A stretch of DNA of 64,000 nt from Thelonectria olida (Eukaryota; Ascomycota; Sordariomycetes; Hypocreales; Nectriaceae): contig JAGPYM010000018.1 of NCBI GenBank assembly GCA_020736575.1, positions 248,001 to 312,000 on the forward strand, read 5' to 3'. The position numbers and the translations under genes are program-made. This document shows, in pieces, positions 1 to 11,957 of this stretch; the first letter of the stretch is position 1, and every line of letters begins with the position of its first letter. The notes beneath the pieces are model-generated. The model did not search any database. It saw only the letters and a list, made by a program, of their open reading frames with translations, and had not been told where the DNA came from.

Positions 1-1047
1 GTCACTTCCCGATCGTCCCAGTCTCGTGTCGCGGTCCGGTTGCGGTAGATTTCGCGCTTCTCGCTGGGGAAAAGCGGGTGTTCATACTTGAACCTGCCTT
101 CGTGTTCTTCATCAGGCTCAATCTCAGGAAATACGGGACGTAGTCCGCAAACGGGAAGGGGGGAAGCCTTTGATGCCTGCGACTTATATCGGACATCGTA
201 GGTGCATTGGGCGTCACCTTGTTTTGTTAGTGGGTTCGATGAAAATAGCTCACATGACGACTCACATTCCTGATCGGCCTCGAACTTCTCGAGGCCAGCC
301 TCAAACCATGTCCACGAGCCAGTATAAGTTCCTCTGGAGCCGGGCTCTCCTCCATGGCCCTGGTCTCTGCTGCGAATAGAAAAGACAATCTTGCGCACGG
401 GGTTGACGAGCTTTGGAGTAGCGTAGCCGGCTAACTTCTTAAAGTATTCGGGATCCTGCTCCTTTTCAAGGGGCACTGGCTTGGCCTCAACCGTGTCCCA
501 GTTCAGTTCTTCCGAGAGATCTTTCTTGTGGTGAGGGCATGTCAAGCCGACAGGATATGATCGGAGCTATTCGGGTAAGCTTACGCCGGGAAGGTATTAT
601 GTATGAGGTTCTACTCACAGCAAACTTATTCTCGGACGGGCTGCGTCCTGAAACGCGAAGAGGCTCTTGGTGTTCCGCCTTGTAGTCGATTTCGTTACTC
701 GAATGCACCCAGTACTCTGCATGGTCAAAGACCAGGTCGACGATGTCTGCGGGTAGCTTCTTTGCTTTGGCTAGCATGGCCCTGACTACGTAGATGTCGA
801 CGGGCTCAGGGGCAAAAGATCTTTCAGGGGCATCGCCAAAGTCGTCTTGCTTCTGCTGAGGAGGGGCGTCTTGAGTAACGGTAGTCTTCTCATTGCTGCT
901 GCCCTCGCCGAATATGTCTTGAGCAGGGGCATCGTTTTTGGACTCGTTGTCCCCGATGGGATCCCTGTCTCCTTGGGCATGTCCCCGTAGACTTCTAATG
1001 ACTTGGTGAGGGAGAATGTTCATGATGATGTTTGACAGTGTGTCCAT
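1..1047 (-). CDS. Conserved fungal protein of unknown function, 5' part (cut by window edge)
   Basis: Spliced model on the minus strand: exons 1047..619, 566..266 and 217..1, with introns 618..567 (GTGAGT donor, TAG acceptor) and 265..218 (GTGAGT, AAG). The phases agree: the exons are 429 nt and 301 nt, and the third opens with the two bases that finish a Cys codon. The start is the ATG at 1047. The visible 243 residues have a disordered acidic N-terminus (to about residue 80). A conserved-looking part follows with KLPADIVDLVFDHAEYW, then SGRSPSENKF, and a segment ending SRDQGHGGEPGSRGTYTGSW. The reading frame continues off the left end, so the C-terminus is missing. I recall this arrangement from unnamed conserved fungal proteins, but no catalytic motif is visible and I give no function. 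It is transcribed divergently from the acetyltransferase gene on its right. Confidence 0.78.
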
Positions 1048-1643
1048 GGGATGTCAGAGTTGGGAGGTTCGTGGTGGTGGGAGACTCGTTGCGGAAGGGT
1101 TCTGGTTTAGGCTTCAGGGGTGAGAGAGGTGTTAAAGAAAGGTATCAGGTATTGTTCGTGAATGTTATATCCTGGACAGGGAGTCTTTATCTGTGAAACA
1201 GGTGACGCGTTCTGATGTGTAAGTCGTTTGCTCAATATCAAGGCAGCAGCTTAAATGGTATCTTGTCGCCAGATAATGTCTGACGTCAGTGCCGCAAGTC
1301 ACTGAAGCCACCAGGCGATCCCTCCTGCCAGCCACCTGCCGCTTGCAGCGCTTCACCGACAGACCGAAGTAACGTACATGGTCCGTGCACTGGCATATCC
1401 TTATCGATAACGGAGTTCATGTCTTATCACACGTGAAATCGCGTCATTGCGCGCCGTTGCCGGCAGCCGTCACCGTCTCCACTTTGAATGCACCGGGCCC
1501 GAGCGGCGTCGGCGGCTGCTTTTAGAAGCCGAAGCTCTTGTCACAGCGCAGCCATTACAAACCCAATCTGCACCTTTTCTCTCTTCACGACACCCAATTC
1601 CTTTTTCCTCTTGCATCCTCGTTGTGTCTTGCACGTAAAGGGC
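1048..1643. promoter_or_regulatory. Divergent intergenic region between the unknown protein and the serine O-acetyltransferase
   Basis: About 600 bp separates two divergent start codons, so both promoters must lie here. A pyrimidine-rich stretch at 1570-1625 on the plus strand looks like the leader of the right-hand gene. I see no clear TATA box and no other gene. Confidence 0.4.
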
Positions 1644-3212
1644 ATGATGAGGTCTTCAAGGTCTCTCGCCGCCACCGGCCGGCGCCTACAAACCGCACTC
1701 GCTTCGTCCGCAAATCTCAACTCCGGCGCTCGTCCGTGTCTCATTGAAGCCCAGCGTCGCAACCATGTGAACCGCCCCTCCAATGGGACTCGCCAGCTTC
1801 ACTCCTCATCCCTCCGTCCCTCTGGTGTCGCTTCAAACCCGGCAATGTCATTCCCCTGCCTCGATGCCCTCGAAACCCGTTCCGCAACGCTCGGCACGGC
1901 AACATCAGACGAGTCCGGCCCCGAGCCCTCATACACCTCCGGCGCCACCCTCAACTACCACTGTAAAGAGCCCTTGCTTCTTGATTGGGGCGGAAGACTG
2001 CCCGAATTCAACGTCGCCTACGAGTCTTGGGGCGAGATGAACGCCAACAAATCCAACGTCATTCTCCTCCACACCGGCTTGTCGGCCTCCTCTCACGCCC
2101 ACTCCACCGAGACGAACCCCAAGCCCGGCTGGTGGGAAAAGTTCATTGGCCCCGGACTCCCCCTCGATACGAACAAGTATCATGTTATTTGCACAAATGT
2201 TATCGGCGGCTGCTACGGCTCGACAGGTCCCAGCAGTATCGACCCAGGCAATGGTGAGCGGTATGCCACCCGCTTTCCCATCCTCACCATCCAGGACATG
2301 GTGCGCGCGCAGTTCCGCCTGCTTGATTCCCTCGGCGTCGACAAGCTTTACGCCAGCGTCGGTTCCAGCATGGGCGGCATGCAGTCCCTCGCCGCTGGTG
2401 TCCTCTTCCCCTCCCGCGTCGGCCGCATCGTCTCCATCAGTGGTTGCGCTCGAAGCCACCCGTACAGCATCGCCATGAGACACACCCAGCGTCAAGTCCT
2501 CATGATGGACCCCAACTGGAACCGAGGCTTCTACTATGGGAAAGTCCCACCCCACGCTGGCATGAAGCTCGCTCGTGAGATTGCTACTGTTACATACCGA
2601 TCTGGACCCGAGTGGGAGCAGCGCTTCGGTCGCCGACGGGCCGATCCCAGCAAACCTCCGGCCCTGTGCCCCGACTTCCTCGTCGAAACATATCTAGACC
2701 ACGCTGGTGAGAAGTGGTGTTTGAACCACGACCCTAACAGTCTTCTTTACGTTAGTAAAGCCATGGACCTGTTCGACCTTGGTCGCGAGGGCCAGCTCGC
2801 AACCCATCAGCGCCGCGCCACCCGCGAGCAACAACTTGCCTCGGGCGAAGCCTCGACCATCCCGGAGGCTGCCTGCAGCCTGACGCTCCCCGCGCAACCG
2901 TATGAAGAGCAGCCTGGCTCTGCCATGCCCGACGATGTTGACCCCCCGATCCCCGGCTCCTCGCGCCCGCCGGAGGACCTAATTCTTGGTCTCGCTGCCC
3001 TTCGCGACACCCCCACGCTCGTCATGGGTGTGGCCAGCGACATTCTCTTCCCGGCGTGGCAGCAGCGCGAGGTGGCCGAGGCGGTGCGTCTGACCGGCAA
3101 CCGTAACGTGACACACATGGAGCTGAGCGAGGAGATGAGTTTATTCGGACATGACTCGTTCTTGTTAGACCTAAAGCACATTGGCGGCAACTTGAAGGCG
3201 TTCCTGAACTAG
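1644..3212 (+). CDS. cysA: Serine O-acetyltransferase, mitochondrial (MetX-like alpha/beta hydrolase; CysA type)
   Basis: Single-exon gene of 522 residues. The frame is open from 1488, but the first ATG that leaves a sensible leader is at 1644 ([15 protein letters not shown]). That leader is Arg/Ser-rich, lacks acids and extends to about residue 70, as expected for a mitochondrial presequence. The rest is the homoserine-acetyltransferase-type alpha/beta hydrolase fold. The oxyanion region is [12 protein letters not shown]. The nucleophile elbow GSSMGG has its Ser near residue 242. The acidic residue is in GVASDILFP near 464, and the catalytic His is in FGHDSF near 503. In filamentous fungi this branch, unlike bacterial CysE, makes O-acetyl-L-serine from serine and acetyl-CoA for cysteine synthesis. 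The [19 protein letters not shown] segment and the roughly 80-residue insert before [11 protein letters not shown] favour CysA over Met2 homoserine acetyltransferase. That substrate choice is the main uncertainty. Confidence 0.88.
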   Translation: MMRSSRSLAATGRRLQTALASSANLNSGARPCLIEAQRRNHVNRPSNGTRQLHSSSLRPSGVASNPAMSFPCLDALETRSATLGTATSDESGPEPSYTSGATLNYHCKEPLLLDWGGRLPEFNVAYESWGEMNANKSNVILLHTGLSASSHAHSTETNPKPGWWEKFIGPGLPLDTNKYHVICTNVIGGCYGSTGPSSIDPGNGERYATRFPILTIQDMVRAQFRLLDSLGVDKLYASVGSSMGGMQSLAAGVLFPSRVGRIVSISGCARSHPYSIAMRHTQRQVLMMDPNWNRGFYYGKVPPHAGMKLAREIATVTYRSGPEWEQRFGRRRADPSKPPALCPDFLVETYLDHAGEKWCLNHDPNSLLYVSKAMDLFDLGREGQLATHQRRATREQQLASGEASTIPEAACSLTLPAQPYEEQPGSAMPDDVDPPIPGSSRPPEDLILGLAALRDTPTLVMGVASDILFPAWQQREVAEAVRLTGNRNVTHMELSEEMSLFGHDSFLLDLKHIGGNLKAFLN

Positions 3213-3736
3213 AGATGGACCCGAGAATGACGAAGGAATGAAAACTGGGGGGAAACTATATATTGCGGCGTCTGGGATGTTTGGGATGGCAATACAAGCA
3301 AGCGACGACGTTATGCAGCGGGCATCTTTCAAAGCAAAAGCCATTTCCTCTGCATATCACAATAGAACAAATTGGAGAACAAGGTGAAGATGAATCATGG
3401 CAGACTACAAGTCTGCAAACTTGGCAGGAAATTTGATTTCAGCGAGTGTCGTGTGTTCCAGCTTGGCTATCCGAGCCTATTCAAAGCCGTGAACTGTTCC
3501 CTTGCCCCCCTTCCCTTAAAGACATTATCAATAGAAAGAGTTGTGTGCGTCGATGGCAAGAAGGTATATACAAAGAAAGAAGAGAAGAGAAAAGAGAGTA
3601 TCAAAATGAACGCTTCATGTACAGTTCCGAGATCCAATTCGCTTGATCCTGGAGAAGTTAAAAAAAAGATCCCATGAATTTGACCAACAAAGTAGACACG
3701 GCCGTTTCCCATCGCGGTTCCCCTTCCCAAGTTCGA
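3213..3736. other. Convergent intergenic region
   Basis: This 524 bp stretch lies between two converging genes and should hold both 3' UTRs. The plus strand is A-rich and purine-rich around 3560-3670. The short reading frames here are overlapping and show no recognisable protein. Confidence 0.5.
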
Positions 3737-6338
3737 TCAGATGAAGCCGGGGCTGAAACTGTCCACGGCAATGTTGGGCGTCCTCGCCGGCGCTCTCATA
3801 TCAGACTTGCCGGGAGGCAGCGCAATCGGCGTCGGGCGCGGAGGCGCCTTCTTGGCTTCGACGCGCATCGCGGGACTCATCGGACGCGAGAACTCGGCCA
3901 TGACGGGAGAAATGAGCGGCGGTCGCATGCGTGGGTACGAGGCTTGGTCGTTGTTGGGCCTCGCGTCCTCGTTGGTCAGCTCGAAGCTCCGGGCGAGGTT
4001 CTCGCTCGAGCTCGAGATGGACTTTTGAAGGGATGAGAAAGATGGGGAGGGGAGGCTAGGAGGTTTGGGAGAGATGGGTGAGGATGTGAATTGCTGGCGT
4101 AGGGGGCTCGGGTTGGCCGAGTCGTCGGCAGGAGGAGTTTGAGGAGCTTGGGAGTCGCCGCGGAAAGGGGACAGCGGCGCAGGAATGGCGGAGCGATGAG
4201 GAGAGGCCCTGTCAAAGTCGTCCCATCTCGGAAGCGTGTAGCCCATCTCTTCGGCGTCGTTTTTCGGTTTCGTCTCAGTCGGAGAAGGTTGAGCTTTCGG
4301 GGGAGGATACATGGGTCGTTGGCGAGGGTGTTGCCTGGGTCCTAGGCCGCCGGATTCTTGGGCGAGAGAATCCAGAGCGGCAGTCCGCCGGCCGCGAGGA
4401 AGGCCCTTGTGAACAGGGAAATCTCCTTCGAGTGGCGTACGGGTGAAAGGACTCTGGGCTCGAGCCTCTGGTGGTGGCCTGGGAGACGGTTCGGCACGCA
4501 TGTAGTTCCCTTCCTCGGGAGGAGGACCGTACGGACTGTACAGTCCCCCTTTGCCGCCGCTGTCAGCTCTGTTGGACCGGTCGACGAGCGGAGGAGGAAC
4601 ACGGAGGCCATTGGGTCGACGGCGAGGGTCCGAGTCGACGCGAGGGCGGAAACCCCGGGGCGGGGGATCCAGGGGCCGGGACATGTATCCGGGATGAGCG
4701 CCATAGGCGGAGACGGGAGGGACGGTGTTGGAGCGAGCTTGGGTGGGAGGCTGAGGAATGGGGCCCGTCGGAGGAGGGGCGGCAGGTCGAAGGGATGCTG
4801 GGATGTCGTGATATTGGAGCTTGACGGGCGCGTGAGATGATGACGGAGGTTGTGGTGAAGGCTGCGGCGTAGAGGAGAACTGTGACGGGGGCTTAGGGGA
4901 AGGTTGTGGCGTGGAAGAGAATTGCGATGGGGGTTTCGGAGAGGGTTGCGGTGAAGGTTGGTATGATGGTTGCAGGACTGGCTGCGATACTGGTACAGCC
5001 TGGAGTTGTAGACCAGACTGCGACACAACAGCCTGGACCAGAGGTTGCGATGGCGGGACCGGTGATTCTCGCCGGATGCTCTCGTTTGCCGACGACATGT
5101 TGGACAGAGCCGAAGGCGCATCGCTGCCATTTCGGTTCCTGGTGGCTCTCTGCTCGTCAGTCGACAAGGAGAAGGACGGACTCGACTGCATCGACCTCAA
5201 CGGACTCGCCGTCCTCGCGCTGCCAAACGGCTTCGGCAGCATACCATCTGTCGGACTGCTGCTGTCGACGCTCTGCGACACGCTCCCCCTCCTCACCGTC
5301 TCGCCAAAGTCGAAGGCGGTAAAGTTGCCGGCCAGCCCCTCCATCATGGGCGTCGTCTTGCCCTTGTCTCCCTCGACTTCGACTTCCATGGTAAAGCTCT
5401 GCCTCCGCGGCGTGTGAAAGGTCAACGTGTCGCGCTTCGCCTGCACGTTGCGGATGACGGGGACATCCCACGTCTCCTCGCTCGTGCGGACCACCGAAGC
5501 TGCCGGGCTCGGGAGGGCTCTGGGGCCCGTCGTTTCCATGTTGCGCAGGCCGCTCGGGGCGTTGCGACGGCTGCTGCCGGGACGAGCGTCGGGGTTCACG
5601 GGCGAGAAGGGCTGGTCGGCGCTGAGGATGGACGGCGGCGGAGAGGGATACCCGTTTCCTGCTGGGTCCGTCGGGTCCGGTGCGCCGTTGTTGGCGTTTG
5701 CGACGCCGAATTCAAACTGATCCAACGAGTTCTTCCCCACTACAGGTGACACGGGCGTGCTGCCAGGGCCGGCAAAGTGCACTCCAAAGGGGGTTTCCCA
5801 GTCCCTCTTGGTGTTGATTGAGATTGCGGTTCCAGGCCGGGTCGGCGATCGGGGGCTGATGGCAGCCAGGTCACCGCCCGGCACCAGACTCGTAGAACTA
5901 TCACTCGCAAAGCGCGTGTTAAGCTGGATGTCGGATGAGTGGAAGCGAGGGTTCCCAAGGCCTGGAGCTCTTGGGACAGCGAGGTCAACCATGGACGAGA
6001 CGGCGCCCGAGTTGGCACCGCCCATGTAGGGAGCTCCCCATTGTTGAGTAGGGGCGTGGTTTGAGGAAGCTGTATCGGGACGGGAGAGGGTTGGGCGAGA
6101 GAAGTTGTTTGTCAGGCGGCGTTCCTTGGTGGTTGTGTTGGGGTTGGCGAATTGATCAGAGATGTTGCTATCGGTCTTGTTCAAGTGTGTGATTTGTCGT
6201 GTTGCTTGTTGCTTATTGTGTTTGTCGCTGGATGGGTTAGACGATATACCCAGATAGAGAGATGACTATTCTTGAGCCGAAGACTTACTGAGACTTCTTC
6301 TTGTCGCCTCCAATCTTGAGGCCAAAGAAGGAGACCAT
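3737..6338 (-). CDS. Proline/serine-rich, largely disordered fungal protein
   Basis: Two-exon model: 6338..6289 and 6227..3737, giving 846 residues. Exon 1 encodes MVSFFGLKIGGDKKKS. The intron 6288..6228 (61 nt) has a GTAAGT donor, a TCTAAC branch-like site and a CCAG acceptor. The phases match (50 nt + 2491 nt = 847 codons), and the acceptor at 6228 keeps the frame open into the long exon. A lysine-rich MVSFFG start like this is one I recall from related fungal proteins. The protein is dominated by Ser, Pro and basic tracts and predicted disorder, with a 14-residue repeat of the PQPSPKPPSQFSST type. No enzymatic domain or membrane segment is visible. The repeated Ser-Pro pairs could be phosphorylation sites for proline-directed kinases. 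Function unknown. Confidence 0.75.
4859..4961 (-). repeat. 42-bp in-frame coding minisatellite
   Basis: Two adjacent diverged 42-bp units (4859-4900 and 4901-4942) and a partial third encode the 14-residue motif PQPSPKPPSQFSST inside the Pro-rich protein. The unit length is a multiple of three, so copy changes keep the frame. Confidence 0.8.
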
Positions 6339-9300
6339 TTCGAGAGACGGCGGAGAGAGGTCGAGGTTGCATGAGAGTTCCTTTCCGTCTCCTCCGACAA
6401 TCGAAGAAGTTCCCTTCAACGGTTTGCCCAGACCTCCCTACCAAGTATAGACAGTGAATCAAAAATAGAAATGAAGGCGCAAGGCCCCCAAGTCCAAAGT
6501 AAAAAGGGGATTGAATGAATTGCCTTGTGCTGGAGGCAGTGTAGTAGCGTTGACGTAGCGCAGCGGCCAGTAGGTAGCGCAATGCGTAGCTCAGCTGCTC
6601 GGGCTTCTAGCGTGCTGGCGATGGCGTGGTCGGTGGTCCTTGATCGTCTGACGAGATTCAAGAAAGAGATGGTTTCCAAGGGATCGAGATCCTTTCTTTG
6701 TCCGTAAATATCATGCATATAAGAGCAGAAGGGGCTTGAGGAGGAACACTCTGGAGGAAGCCCCGGCTTGCACACTCACCACAGCAACCCCTCACTTTGA
6801 TGCCTGCGAAACGGAAACGGGATGTACCGAAAGCTTCCAGAAGGCTGGGTTTGAAGCTGAGGCCTAGCAACGGAGAGGGGGTGTGGTTGATGGAGGAAGC
6901 CGGATTGTCGTCGGTGATGAGAGGACCGAGTTGAAGGGAAATCAAAATTCGTCAACGATTCTTATTCGTAGAGATGAACTGTATCGGTAATCGAGAAGCT
7001 GAGAAGCTAATGTTGGACGCACTGCGAAAAGCAAAGTCGAAATGAATGAGCTGTTGAAAAGTGTCGATATCCAGACGACACACTTGATTGATGATGATGC
7101 TCTGCCACCCACCACTGCAGTACCACAGCCACTGCTACTGCCACAGACAGAAGATACTATCCCAGGCTGCAGAATAAAAGAGCGGCAAAAAAAAAAAACA
7201 AGAGAGTGGCCAAAAGAAGCGTAAGCGGGATATAATAAGGGAATGAATGAATGACTTCTCGTCGTTGGTTTGTTGCTGCGCCTTGCCAACTCAATGCCGG
7301 AGGAGAAATGGCAGAGGACCGATAGGTCGAAAAAGAGAGGGAAAAAGGGGGGTGTGCGAGGGAACGAGGCTGTGAGCTCTAAGTTGGCTCTGATGTAGGT
7401 ATCTATCGGCAGCCACACACGCAACTCGCTCACTCCTCTTGAGAAGGCACACGAGGTTGAAAGGGAAAGGAGGGTTTGCACAGAGGAGGGGCGAGGCGAG
7501 GCAAGGCAAGGAGAAAGGAAAGGATGCGAGGAATAATTAGCCATCATCACCGACCATGGATTGCTTCTTCCACTCCGCGGACAGGGAAAAGATGCATGTG
7601 CGCACCCTCCCGCACTCCACTTTCTCACCACTCTCCCCAAAAACACCGGCCGACGGGGCCAGGCCACAAGGGGGTCAGCCTCGAGCTAAGACTAAAAATG
7701 GGTGTCAGGGACCTGGACATTCGTCAAGAGAGGCATAGGGACAAGGGGTCTTTGGAGAGAGAGAAAAAGGGGTCCTCTCCACTGTGGGCAGCATTCATGG
7801 CGAACAAAGAGTTCGTCTCAGACATAAAAAGGGGAGGGGACAAGATATTCGCACATATTCGTATGTATGTATGTATGTATGTACATGATCTCCTCCATAT
7901 CGCTCGTCCTGGCGGCCGACCAGAACCATGTCCAATGCCCAAAAGTGGAATCAATCAATCCATCATGGTCAGGGGTTGGGATCCAGGGGGGACGCATTCA
8001 GGAACCAGGAACAGGACAGGAGATGGAGAGCGAGTGAGACCATCGTCAGTTTGCACGGCGACTAGCATCCAGTGACGAGATGAGGGCAATGCGCGACGAT
8101 ACTTAGAAAATGGAATAATTGCAGCATGAGTAAGTTCTGGCTGGCCCCCGAATCATCACCTCGCCGTCAGCGCCCCTCCTGATGCCCGGCTTACAACTTG
8201 AGAGTCAGTCTCACAGGGACACACATTTTATTGACTCTGAGTCTCTGTTCCTTGTGTGAGGGGAATGATGATCGTCTCTCTCGCCTAACTGAAACAATGG
8301 CACACCCTGAAACTACCCTGTCTGTCTTTCGTCTATCCGTAGTCTCGTCTCGCTCGCCTCCCATCTCCTCATGCCCCTTTGCTTTGCCTCCTTCGACTTC
8401 CTCTTCTCGAGTCGTGCCTCCATCAGATAACACTGTTCGCACGCACACTCTTGTTAATTAATCAGTTGTTTCTTCGATTTAAATCATCACACCCACACGC
8501 ACAAACTTGGCGCCAAAGTCCAGCATCACCCCTGTCCATCCCCCCCGTTCATTGCTCTTCGTGCCCAAGCTTCTTTAAGAATAATCGAGTCTTGTGATTT
8601 CATTATTTGCTTCTTCCACAGCCTTACGCTTTACGCAGGGGCGCATCTTGTCAACCAATTACAGGTGCACAGCCAACGGCTTCCTCCGTTGTGTCTGTGA
8701 ACTCCCAAACTCCCTCTGATCCCTTCCCAGACCAACCAAGACAACCAAGTTTCAGATGCGCTGATCTTCGTCCCTTTCACAAATTGTTTGTCATGATTGG
8801 CGTTACGTTTATGTCGTTCTCGTTGCTGGTAGATAACGATGTGCAAATCCCTTGCAGAAAAGAACTCACGCGAAAGAACCAAATCCCATCCCGAAATCTC
8901 CATGTTTATAAAAATCGGGCATCTCCCTATTCCGTGCGACATCAATACGTCATTGTGCGGACCTCCAAGTTCGTATCAGTTCAATCCGCTTTTTAATTTA
9001 ATCGTCCATGGTGGTTTCCCCCAGACATTTTGTTTCATGTTTCAGCACGCCCACACCTTAGTTCAACCAGTCATAATGCAAAACCCCCCCGAACGCCAGA
9101 ACATACCATGATACATAAGTTGTGCAGCCTTCCGAACCTCTTGAAAAGATCCCACATGGCCATGACCATGCCCGTTTCTCCTTCACCTAATCCTTCTCGT
9201 AGTCATGTAGCCAGCCCTCGGCCAGTTCCTGTTCCCGTCATGTTGGTATCGAGCTTTCCCAGGCCAACGCAGCAGCAAGCAACACATGCATATCGACTGA

Positions 9301-9451
9301 GCAGTTTGACATGCTTCATAGCTCAAGCTGTCCAGCTGTCCAGCCGTAACTTGTCGACATGCCGATGCTCAGAGGGCTTCATGATGCATACAAGCCCAGC
9401 AGCACACCGTAGTTTTCACCATCAACATCCACTCTCCTCTTCCATCCTTCC
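6339..9451. other. Long gene-free stretch: upstream region of the Pro-rich gene and 3' side of ISY1
   Basis: No convincing gene in 3.1 kb. On the minus strand 7200-7560 is strongly pyrimidine-rich, as in fungal leaders or promoters, and probably belongs to the Pro-rich gene at 6338. It holds a poly-A run at 7187-7198 and a TATG microsatellite near 7861-7884. A pyrimidine-rich plus-strand patch at 8280-8590 could mark another, unrecognised transcript. The 241-codon minus-strand frame at 6942-7667 has low-complexity composition and no recognisable domain. Confidence 0.5.
7861..7884. repeat. (TATG)n microsatellite
   Basis: About five to six tandem copies of a GTAT/TATG tetranucleotide, directly visible. 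Confidence 0.9.
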
Positions 9452-10237
9452 TCACAACTGCTCCAACAACTTCCTCCTCCTCCGATCAACCAACTCCTCT
9501 TGCACCTCATCCAACGTAGGCAGGTCCCACGGCTGGCCATCCCCTGCGTCCCCCGGCAGCGCTTCCCATCCTTCAGGCACCCGCTGCGTCCCCGTCTGCC
9601 TCATGTGCTCCACTGCTTGCCTCTCCTTCTCCGCCTCGTACGCCAGCAGCTCCCCGTCCTCTTCGTCAGGCGCGTAGCCGTAGTACGCCGCGTCCACGTT
9701 GCGCCTTAGGTCTTTACTACTCTCCAACGGCTTTTCTTCCTGGCTTTTGCTCTTGGCCGCTTCAAACAGTTCTTTGACGCCTGGGAGTTCGCGCGCTCGT
9801 CCGTAGTATTTGTATCCCTTCCCGCTGCCGGGTATCTCGCGCCCTTCCTCGTCGTACACTTTCGCTCCTCCGCGCATGTAGTTTGGTCCGCCCAGGTTCC
9901 GTATCTGCACCTCCCACATGTGTTTCTCGCGGAACAGCTTGTTGAGTTCGTCGTTGCAGTCGCGGATCTGGTAGTCGCTGAGCATCAGGTCCTGGATGCG
10001 AGACATCTTGCGCGATATGTCGCGAAGGACCTGGCCGCGCCATTTCTCGCAGGCGGTGATGTTGTCGACCTCGGTAATGATCTTGGGGCGGCGGGTGCGG
10101 CCAATGTCGATGATGCCCAGGTCTGCTGCTTGGGCTTCGCGGAAGCGAAAGAGCATGGACTGCGCCTTTTCCGAGTTTCGAGCCTATCGAGGTGAGCATT
10201 GCGACTGAAAATAGTCTGAATGGGGGTTACGTACCAT
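9452..10237 (-). CDS. isy1: Pre-mRNA-splicing factor ISY1
   Basis: Two exons: 10237..10235 (the ATG codon alone) and 10183..9452, giving 244 residues. The intron 10234..10184 (51 nt) starts GTACGT and ends ATAG immediately before the codons for ARNSEKAQSMLFRF. That ISY1 N-terminus is found only if the ATG is taken from upstream, which fixes the split start codon. Other family features are IDIGRTRRPKIITEVDNI, the CEKWRGQVLRDISRKMSRIQD stretch and IRNLGGPNYMRGG. The C-terminus is a charged, probably helical tail ending in an arginine-rich segment. ISY1 is a component of the Prp19/NTC spliceosomal complex. It binds the U6/branch-site region during the first catalytic step and acts in the nucleus. 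The length matches fungal orthologues. Confidence 0.95.
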
Positions 10238-11957
10238 TTTGACGGTATTGAGCTGTCAACAATTGGATAAGAGACCGAGGGAGAGGTCGAGTGACCAGAG
10301 TTGGAGTTTGTGACCATCCTCGAATTTTCCCAGCCTCGTTGCTCAGTGAGCGAATGCCGGAGCTTGCATTTCAGCCACAGAACCAAGCCACATTGATGTT
10401 GGACCCACTGCAGCCTTCTCTGTTCTCCTGCACCAAACGCGCTTTCAGACGCGACCAACCAGCTTCAACCTTCAAGGCAAACCCCCAGGACATGTATCGT
10501 CAGGTGTCAGGCGGCTGCCAACGCCTGGAGCTGTTCAATGGCCGTTGACTCACGGTTTGCCCTGCGATTGACCGATTTACCGGTCACCTCACAGCTATAT
10601 ATTGCTACGATTTTCTCTCCTCCGATCTCCCTTCATTTCTTCTTCCTTCAATCTGCAGACCAAAACCGACAACTTCTTCTGCATTCTTTTCGCCCGCCAT
10701 TTGCTACCACATATTCATTCGACTTACTTGCTTACAGCATCTATCCAATCTATCTGCTTTTCTTCCTTCACTTACGCACTCTTCGGTCGTGGTAGTGCCC
10801 CGACCTCACCTATTCGCCCTGCAGCGCTCGCCTCCCTCTCTCCAAAGCTGCCGCCCGCCTCACCACCTCACCCACCACTCCAACAACACTTCACACATCG
10901 AACCTCCACGGGCCAGTGCTCTCGCCATCTGTATTTCGGGGCCAAATATCTACATCATTTTCCATCTATCTGCTTTTCCTGCGCCATACTCCAGCACCAC
11001 CTCCCGCCCCTTGCTATGATGATGACCTTCACACCACTCTACCAAGTGCTGGCGATTTCGCTGGGAATCGGTTTCCCCGGAAGCAGTGACCCGAGCCGGA
11101 ACATGACCCTCGTTGCGGTTTTCCGAAACCCTCCAAGAACAGAAATCTGAGCAAACCACCTACCTGCCCTTCCCTTTCCCTTACATGGGGTTCTTCCCAC
11201 AACGTCGCGCTCCTTCAAATCTTTCTCTCTTCACAGCCGCAAGGACGATACCATAGCCCTTGGAGAGGCCGTCTTGGCACCTCTTGCTCTCTCTCGCCGC
11301 TCTGATCCCAGTCTTTGGTTCGTCCGGGACGTCATCAGATGCGAAAGTTCAGAGCCTGCAGTTTCTGCCATTATGTAGCACTCAATGACGTTCAACTAGT
11401 TTTCAATCGGAGCAGCTTGAGATTGTTTTTGTCGGAATCGCGAAGCCGCGGGTCCAACGGGAAACATGTGGAGGATTGGGGAACAGGAAACCAGCCCGGT
11501 GATGACCAAATTCCAAAAAGCCAAATTTGCAGGCAGCAGCGGTTGGTGTTTGCGAACACCAAATGTAGCTGAGGCTTCAGTCCCGCGAGTTGTCAGTGAG
11601 AACCTAAGAGAGCTAATCTGAGGGCAACTTGGTTTCCTGTTTCTTGATCTTTCATACGCATGCGTATATAGGTACCTTGAGTAGTTGTCACTTAGCTAAA
11701 TGCGCTTATCCATGGAAACATTATCATCTCAAATCAATCCGTCCAGGCTCGTGTCAAGAAACCTTACGTCATAGTCCAAGTCACTCGTGCTAGATTGTGA
11801 AGTCTTCGTAAATCTGTATCTCAATTGGATACCGTTAGGAAATGCGCATCTATATCATTCCACTTTTTGACTTTACTCTACATGCGAATGCTCTTCCATG
11901 AGCCCTTCGTCTCAAAAACAATTGTACATTCCATCCCCCTCTGCTGTGATGTGCCCT
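10238..11957. other. Intergenic region with a TATA box, CT-rich leader and a tiny reading frame
   Basis: This stretch lies upstream of ISY1 and downstream of WBP1. On the plus strand a TATATAT element at about 10600 is followed by some 400 bp of pyrimidine-rich sequence, the usual appearance of a fungal promoter and leader. The first good start after it is a triple ATG at 11016, opening a 44-codon frame that ends at 11150. From 11150 to 11957 I see nothing gene-like. Confidence 0.4.
11016..11150 (+). CDS. Possible 44-residue small protein
   Basis: The frame begins with three consecutive ATG codons and encodes a short peptide with a hydrophobic middle (LYQVLAISLGIGF). It is not recognised. 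Its only support is position: it follows a TATA box (about 10600) and a long CT-rich leader. It could equally be the first exon of a gene I failed to splice, or an untranslated RNA. Confidence 0.2.
   Translation: MMMTFTPLYQVLAISLGIGFPGSSDPSRNMTLVAVFRNPPRTEI

Noticed and set aside
1929..2555. 208-codon minus-strand frame inside the acetyltransferase gene
   Set aside because: Antisense shadow of the real gene caused by GC-rich third positions.
6942..7667. 241-codon minus-strand frame upstream of the Pro-rich gene
   Set aside because: Low-complexity composition caused by a CT-rich strand, no domain, no intron signals, and located where the leader or promoter of the next gene is expected.
10602..11150. 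182-codon plus-strand frame
   Set aside because: Most of it is the CT-rich leader. The first ATG lies at the TATA position and the product is Ser/Pro/His-biased; only the short part after 11016 is kept as a weak candidate.
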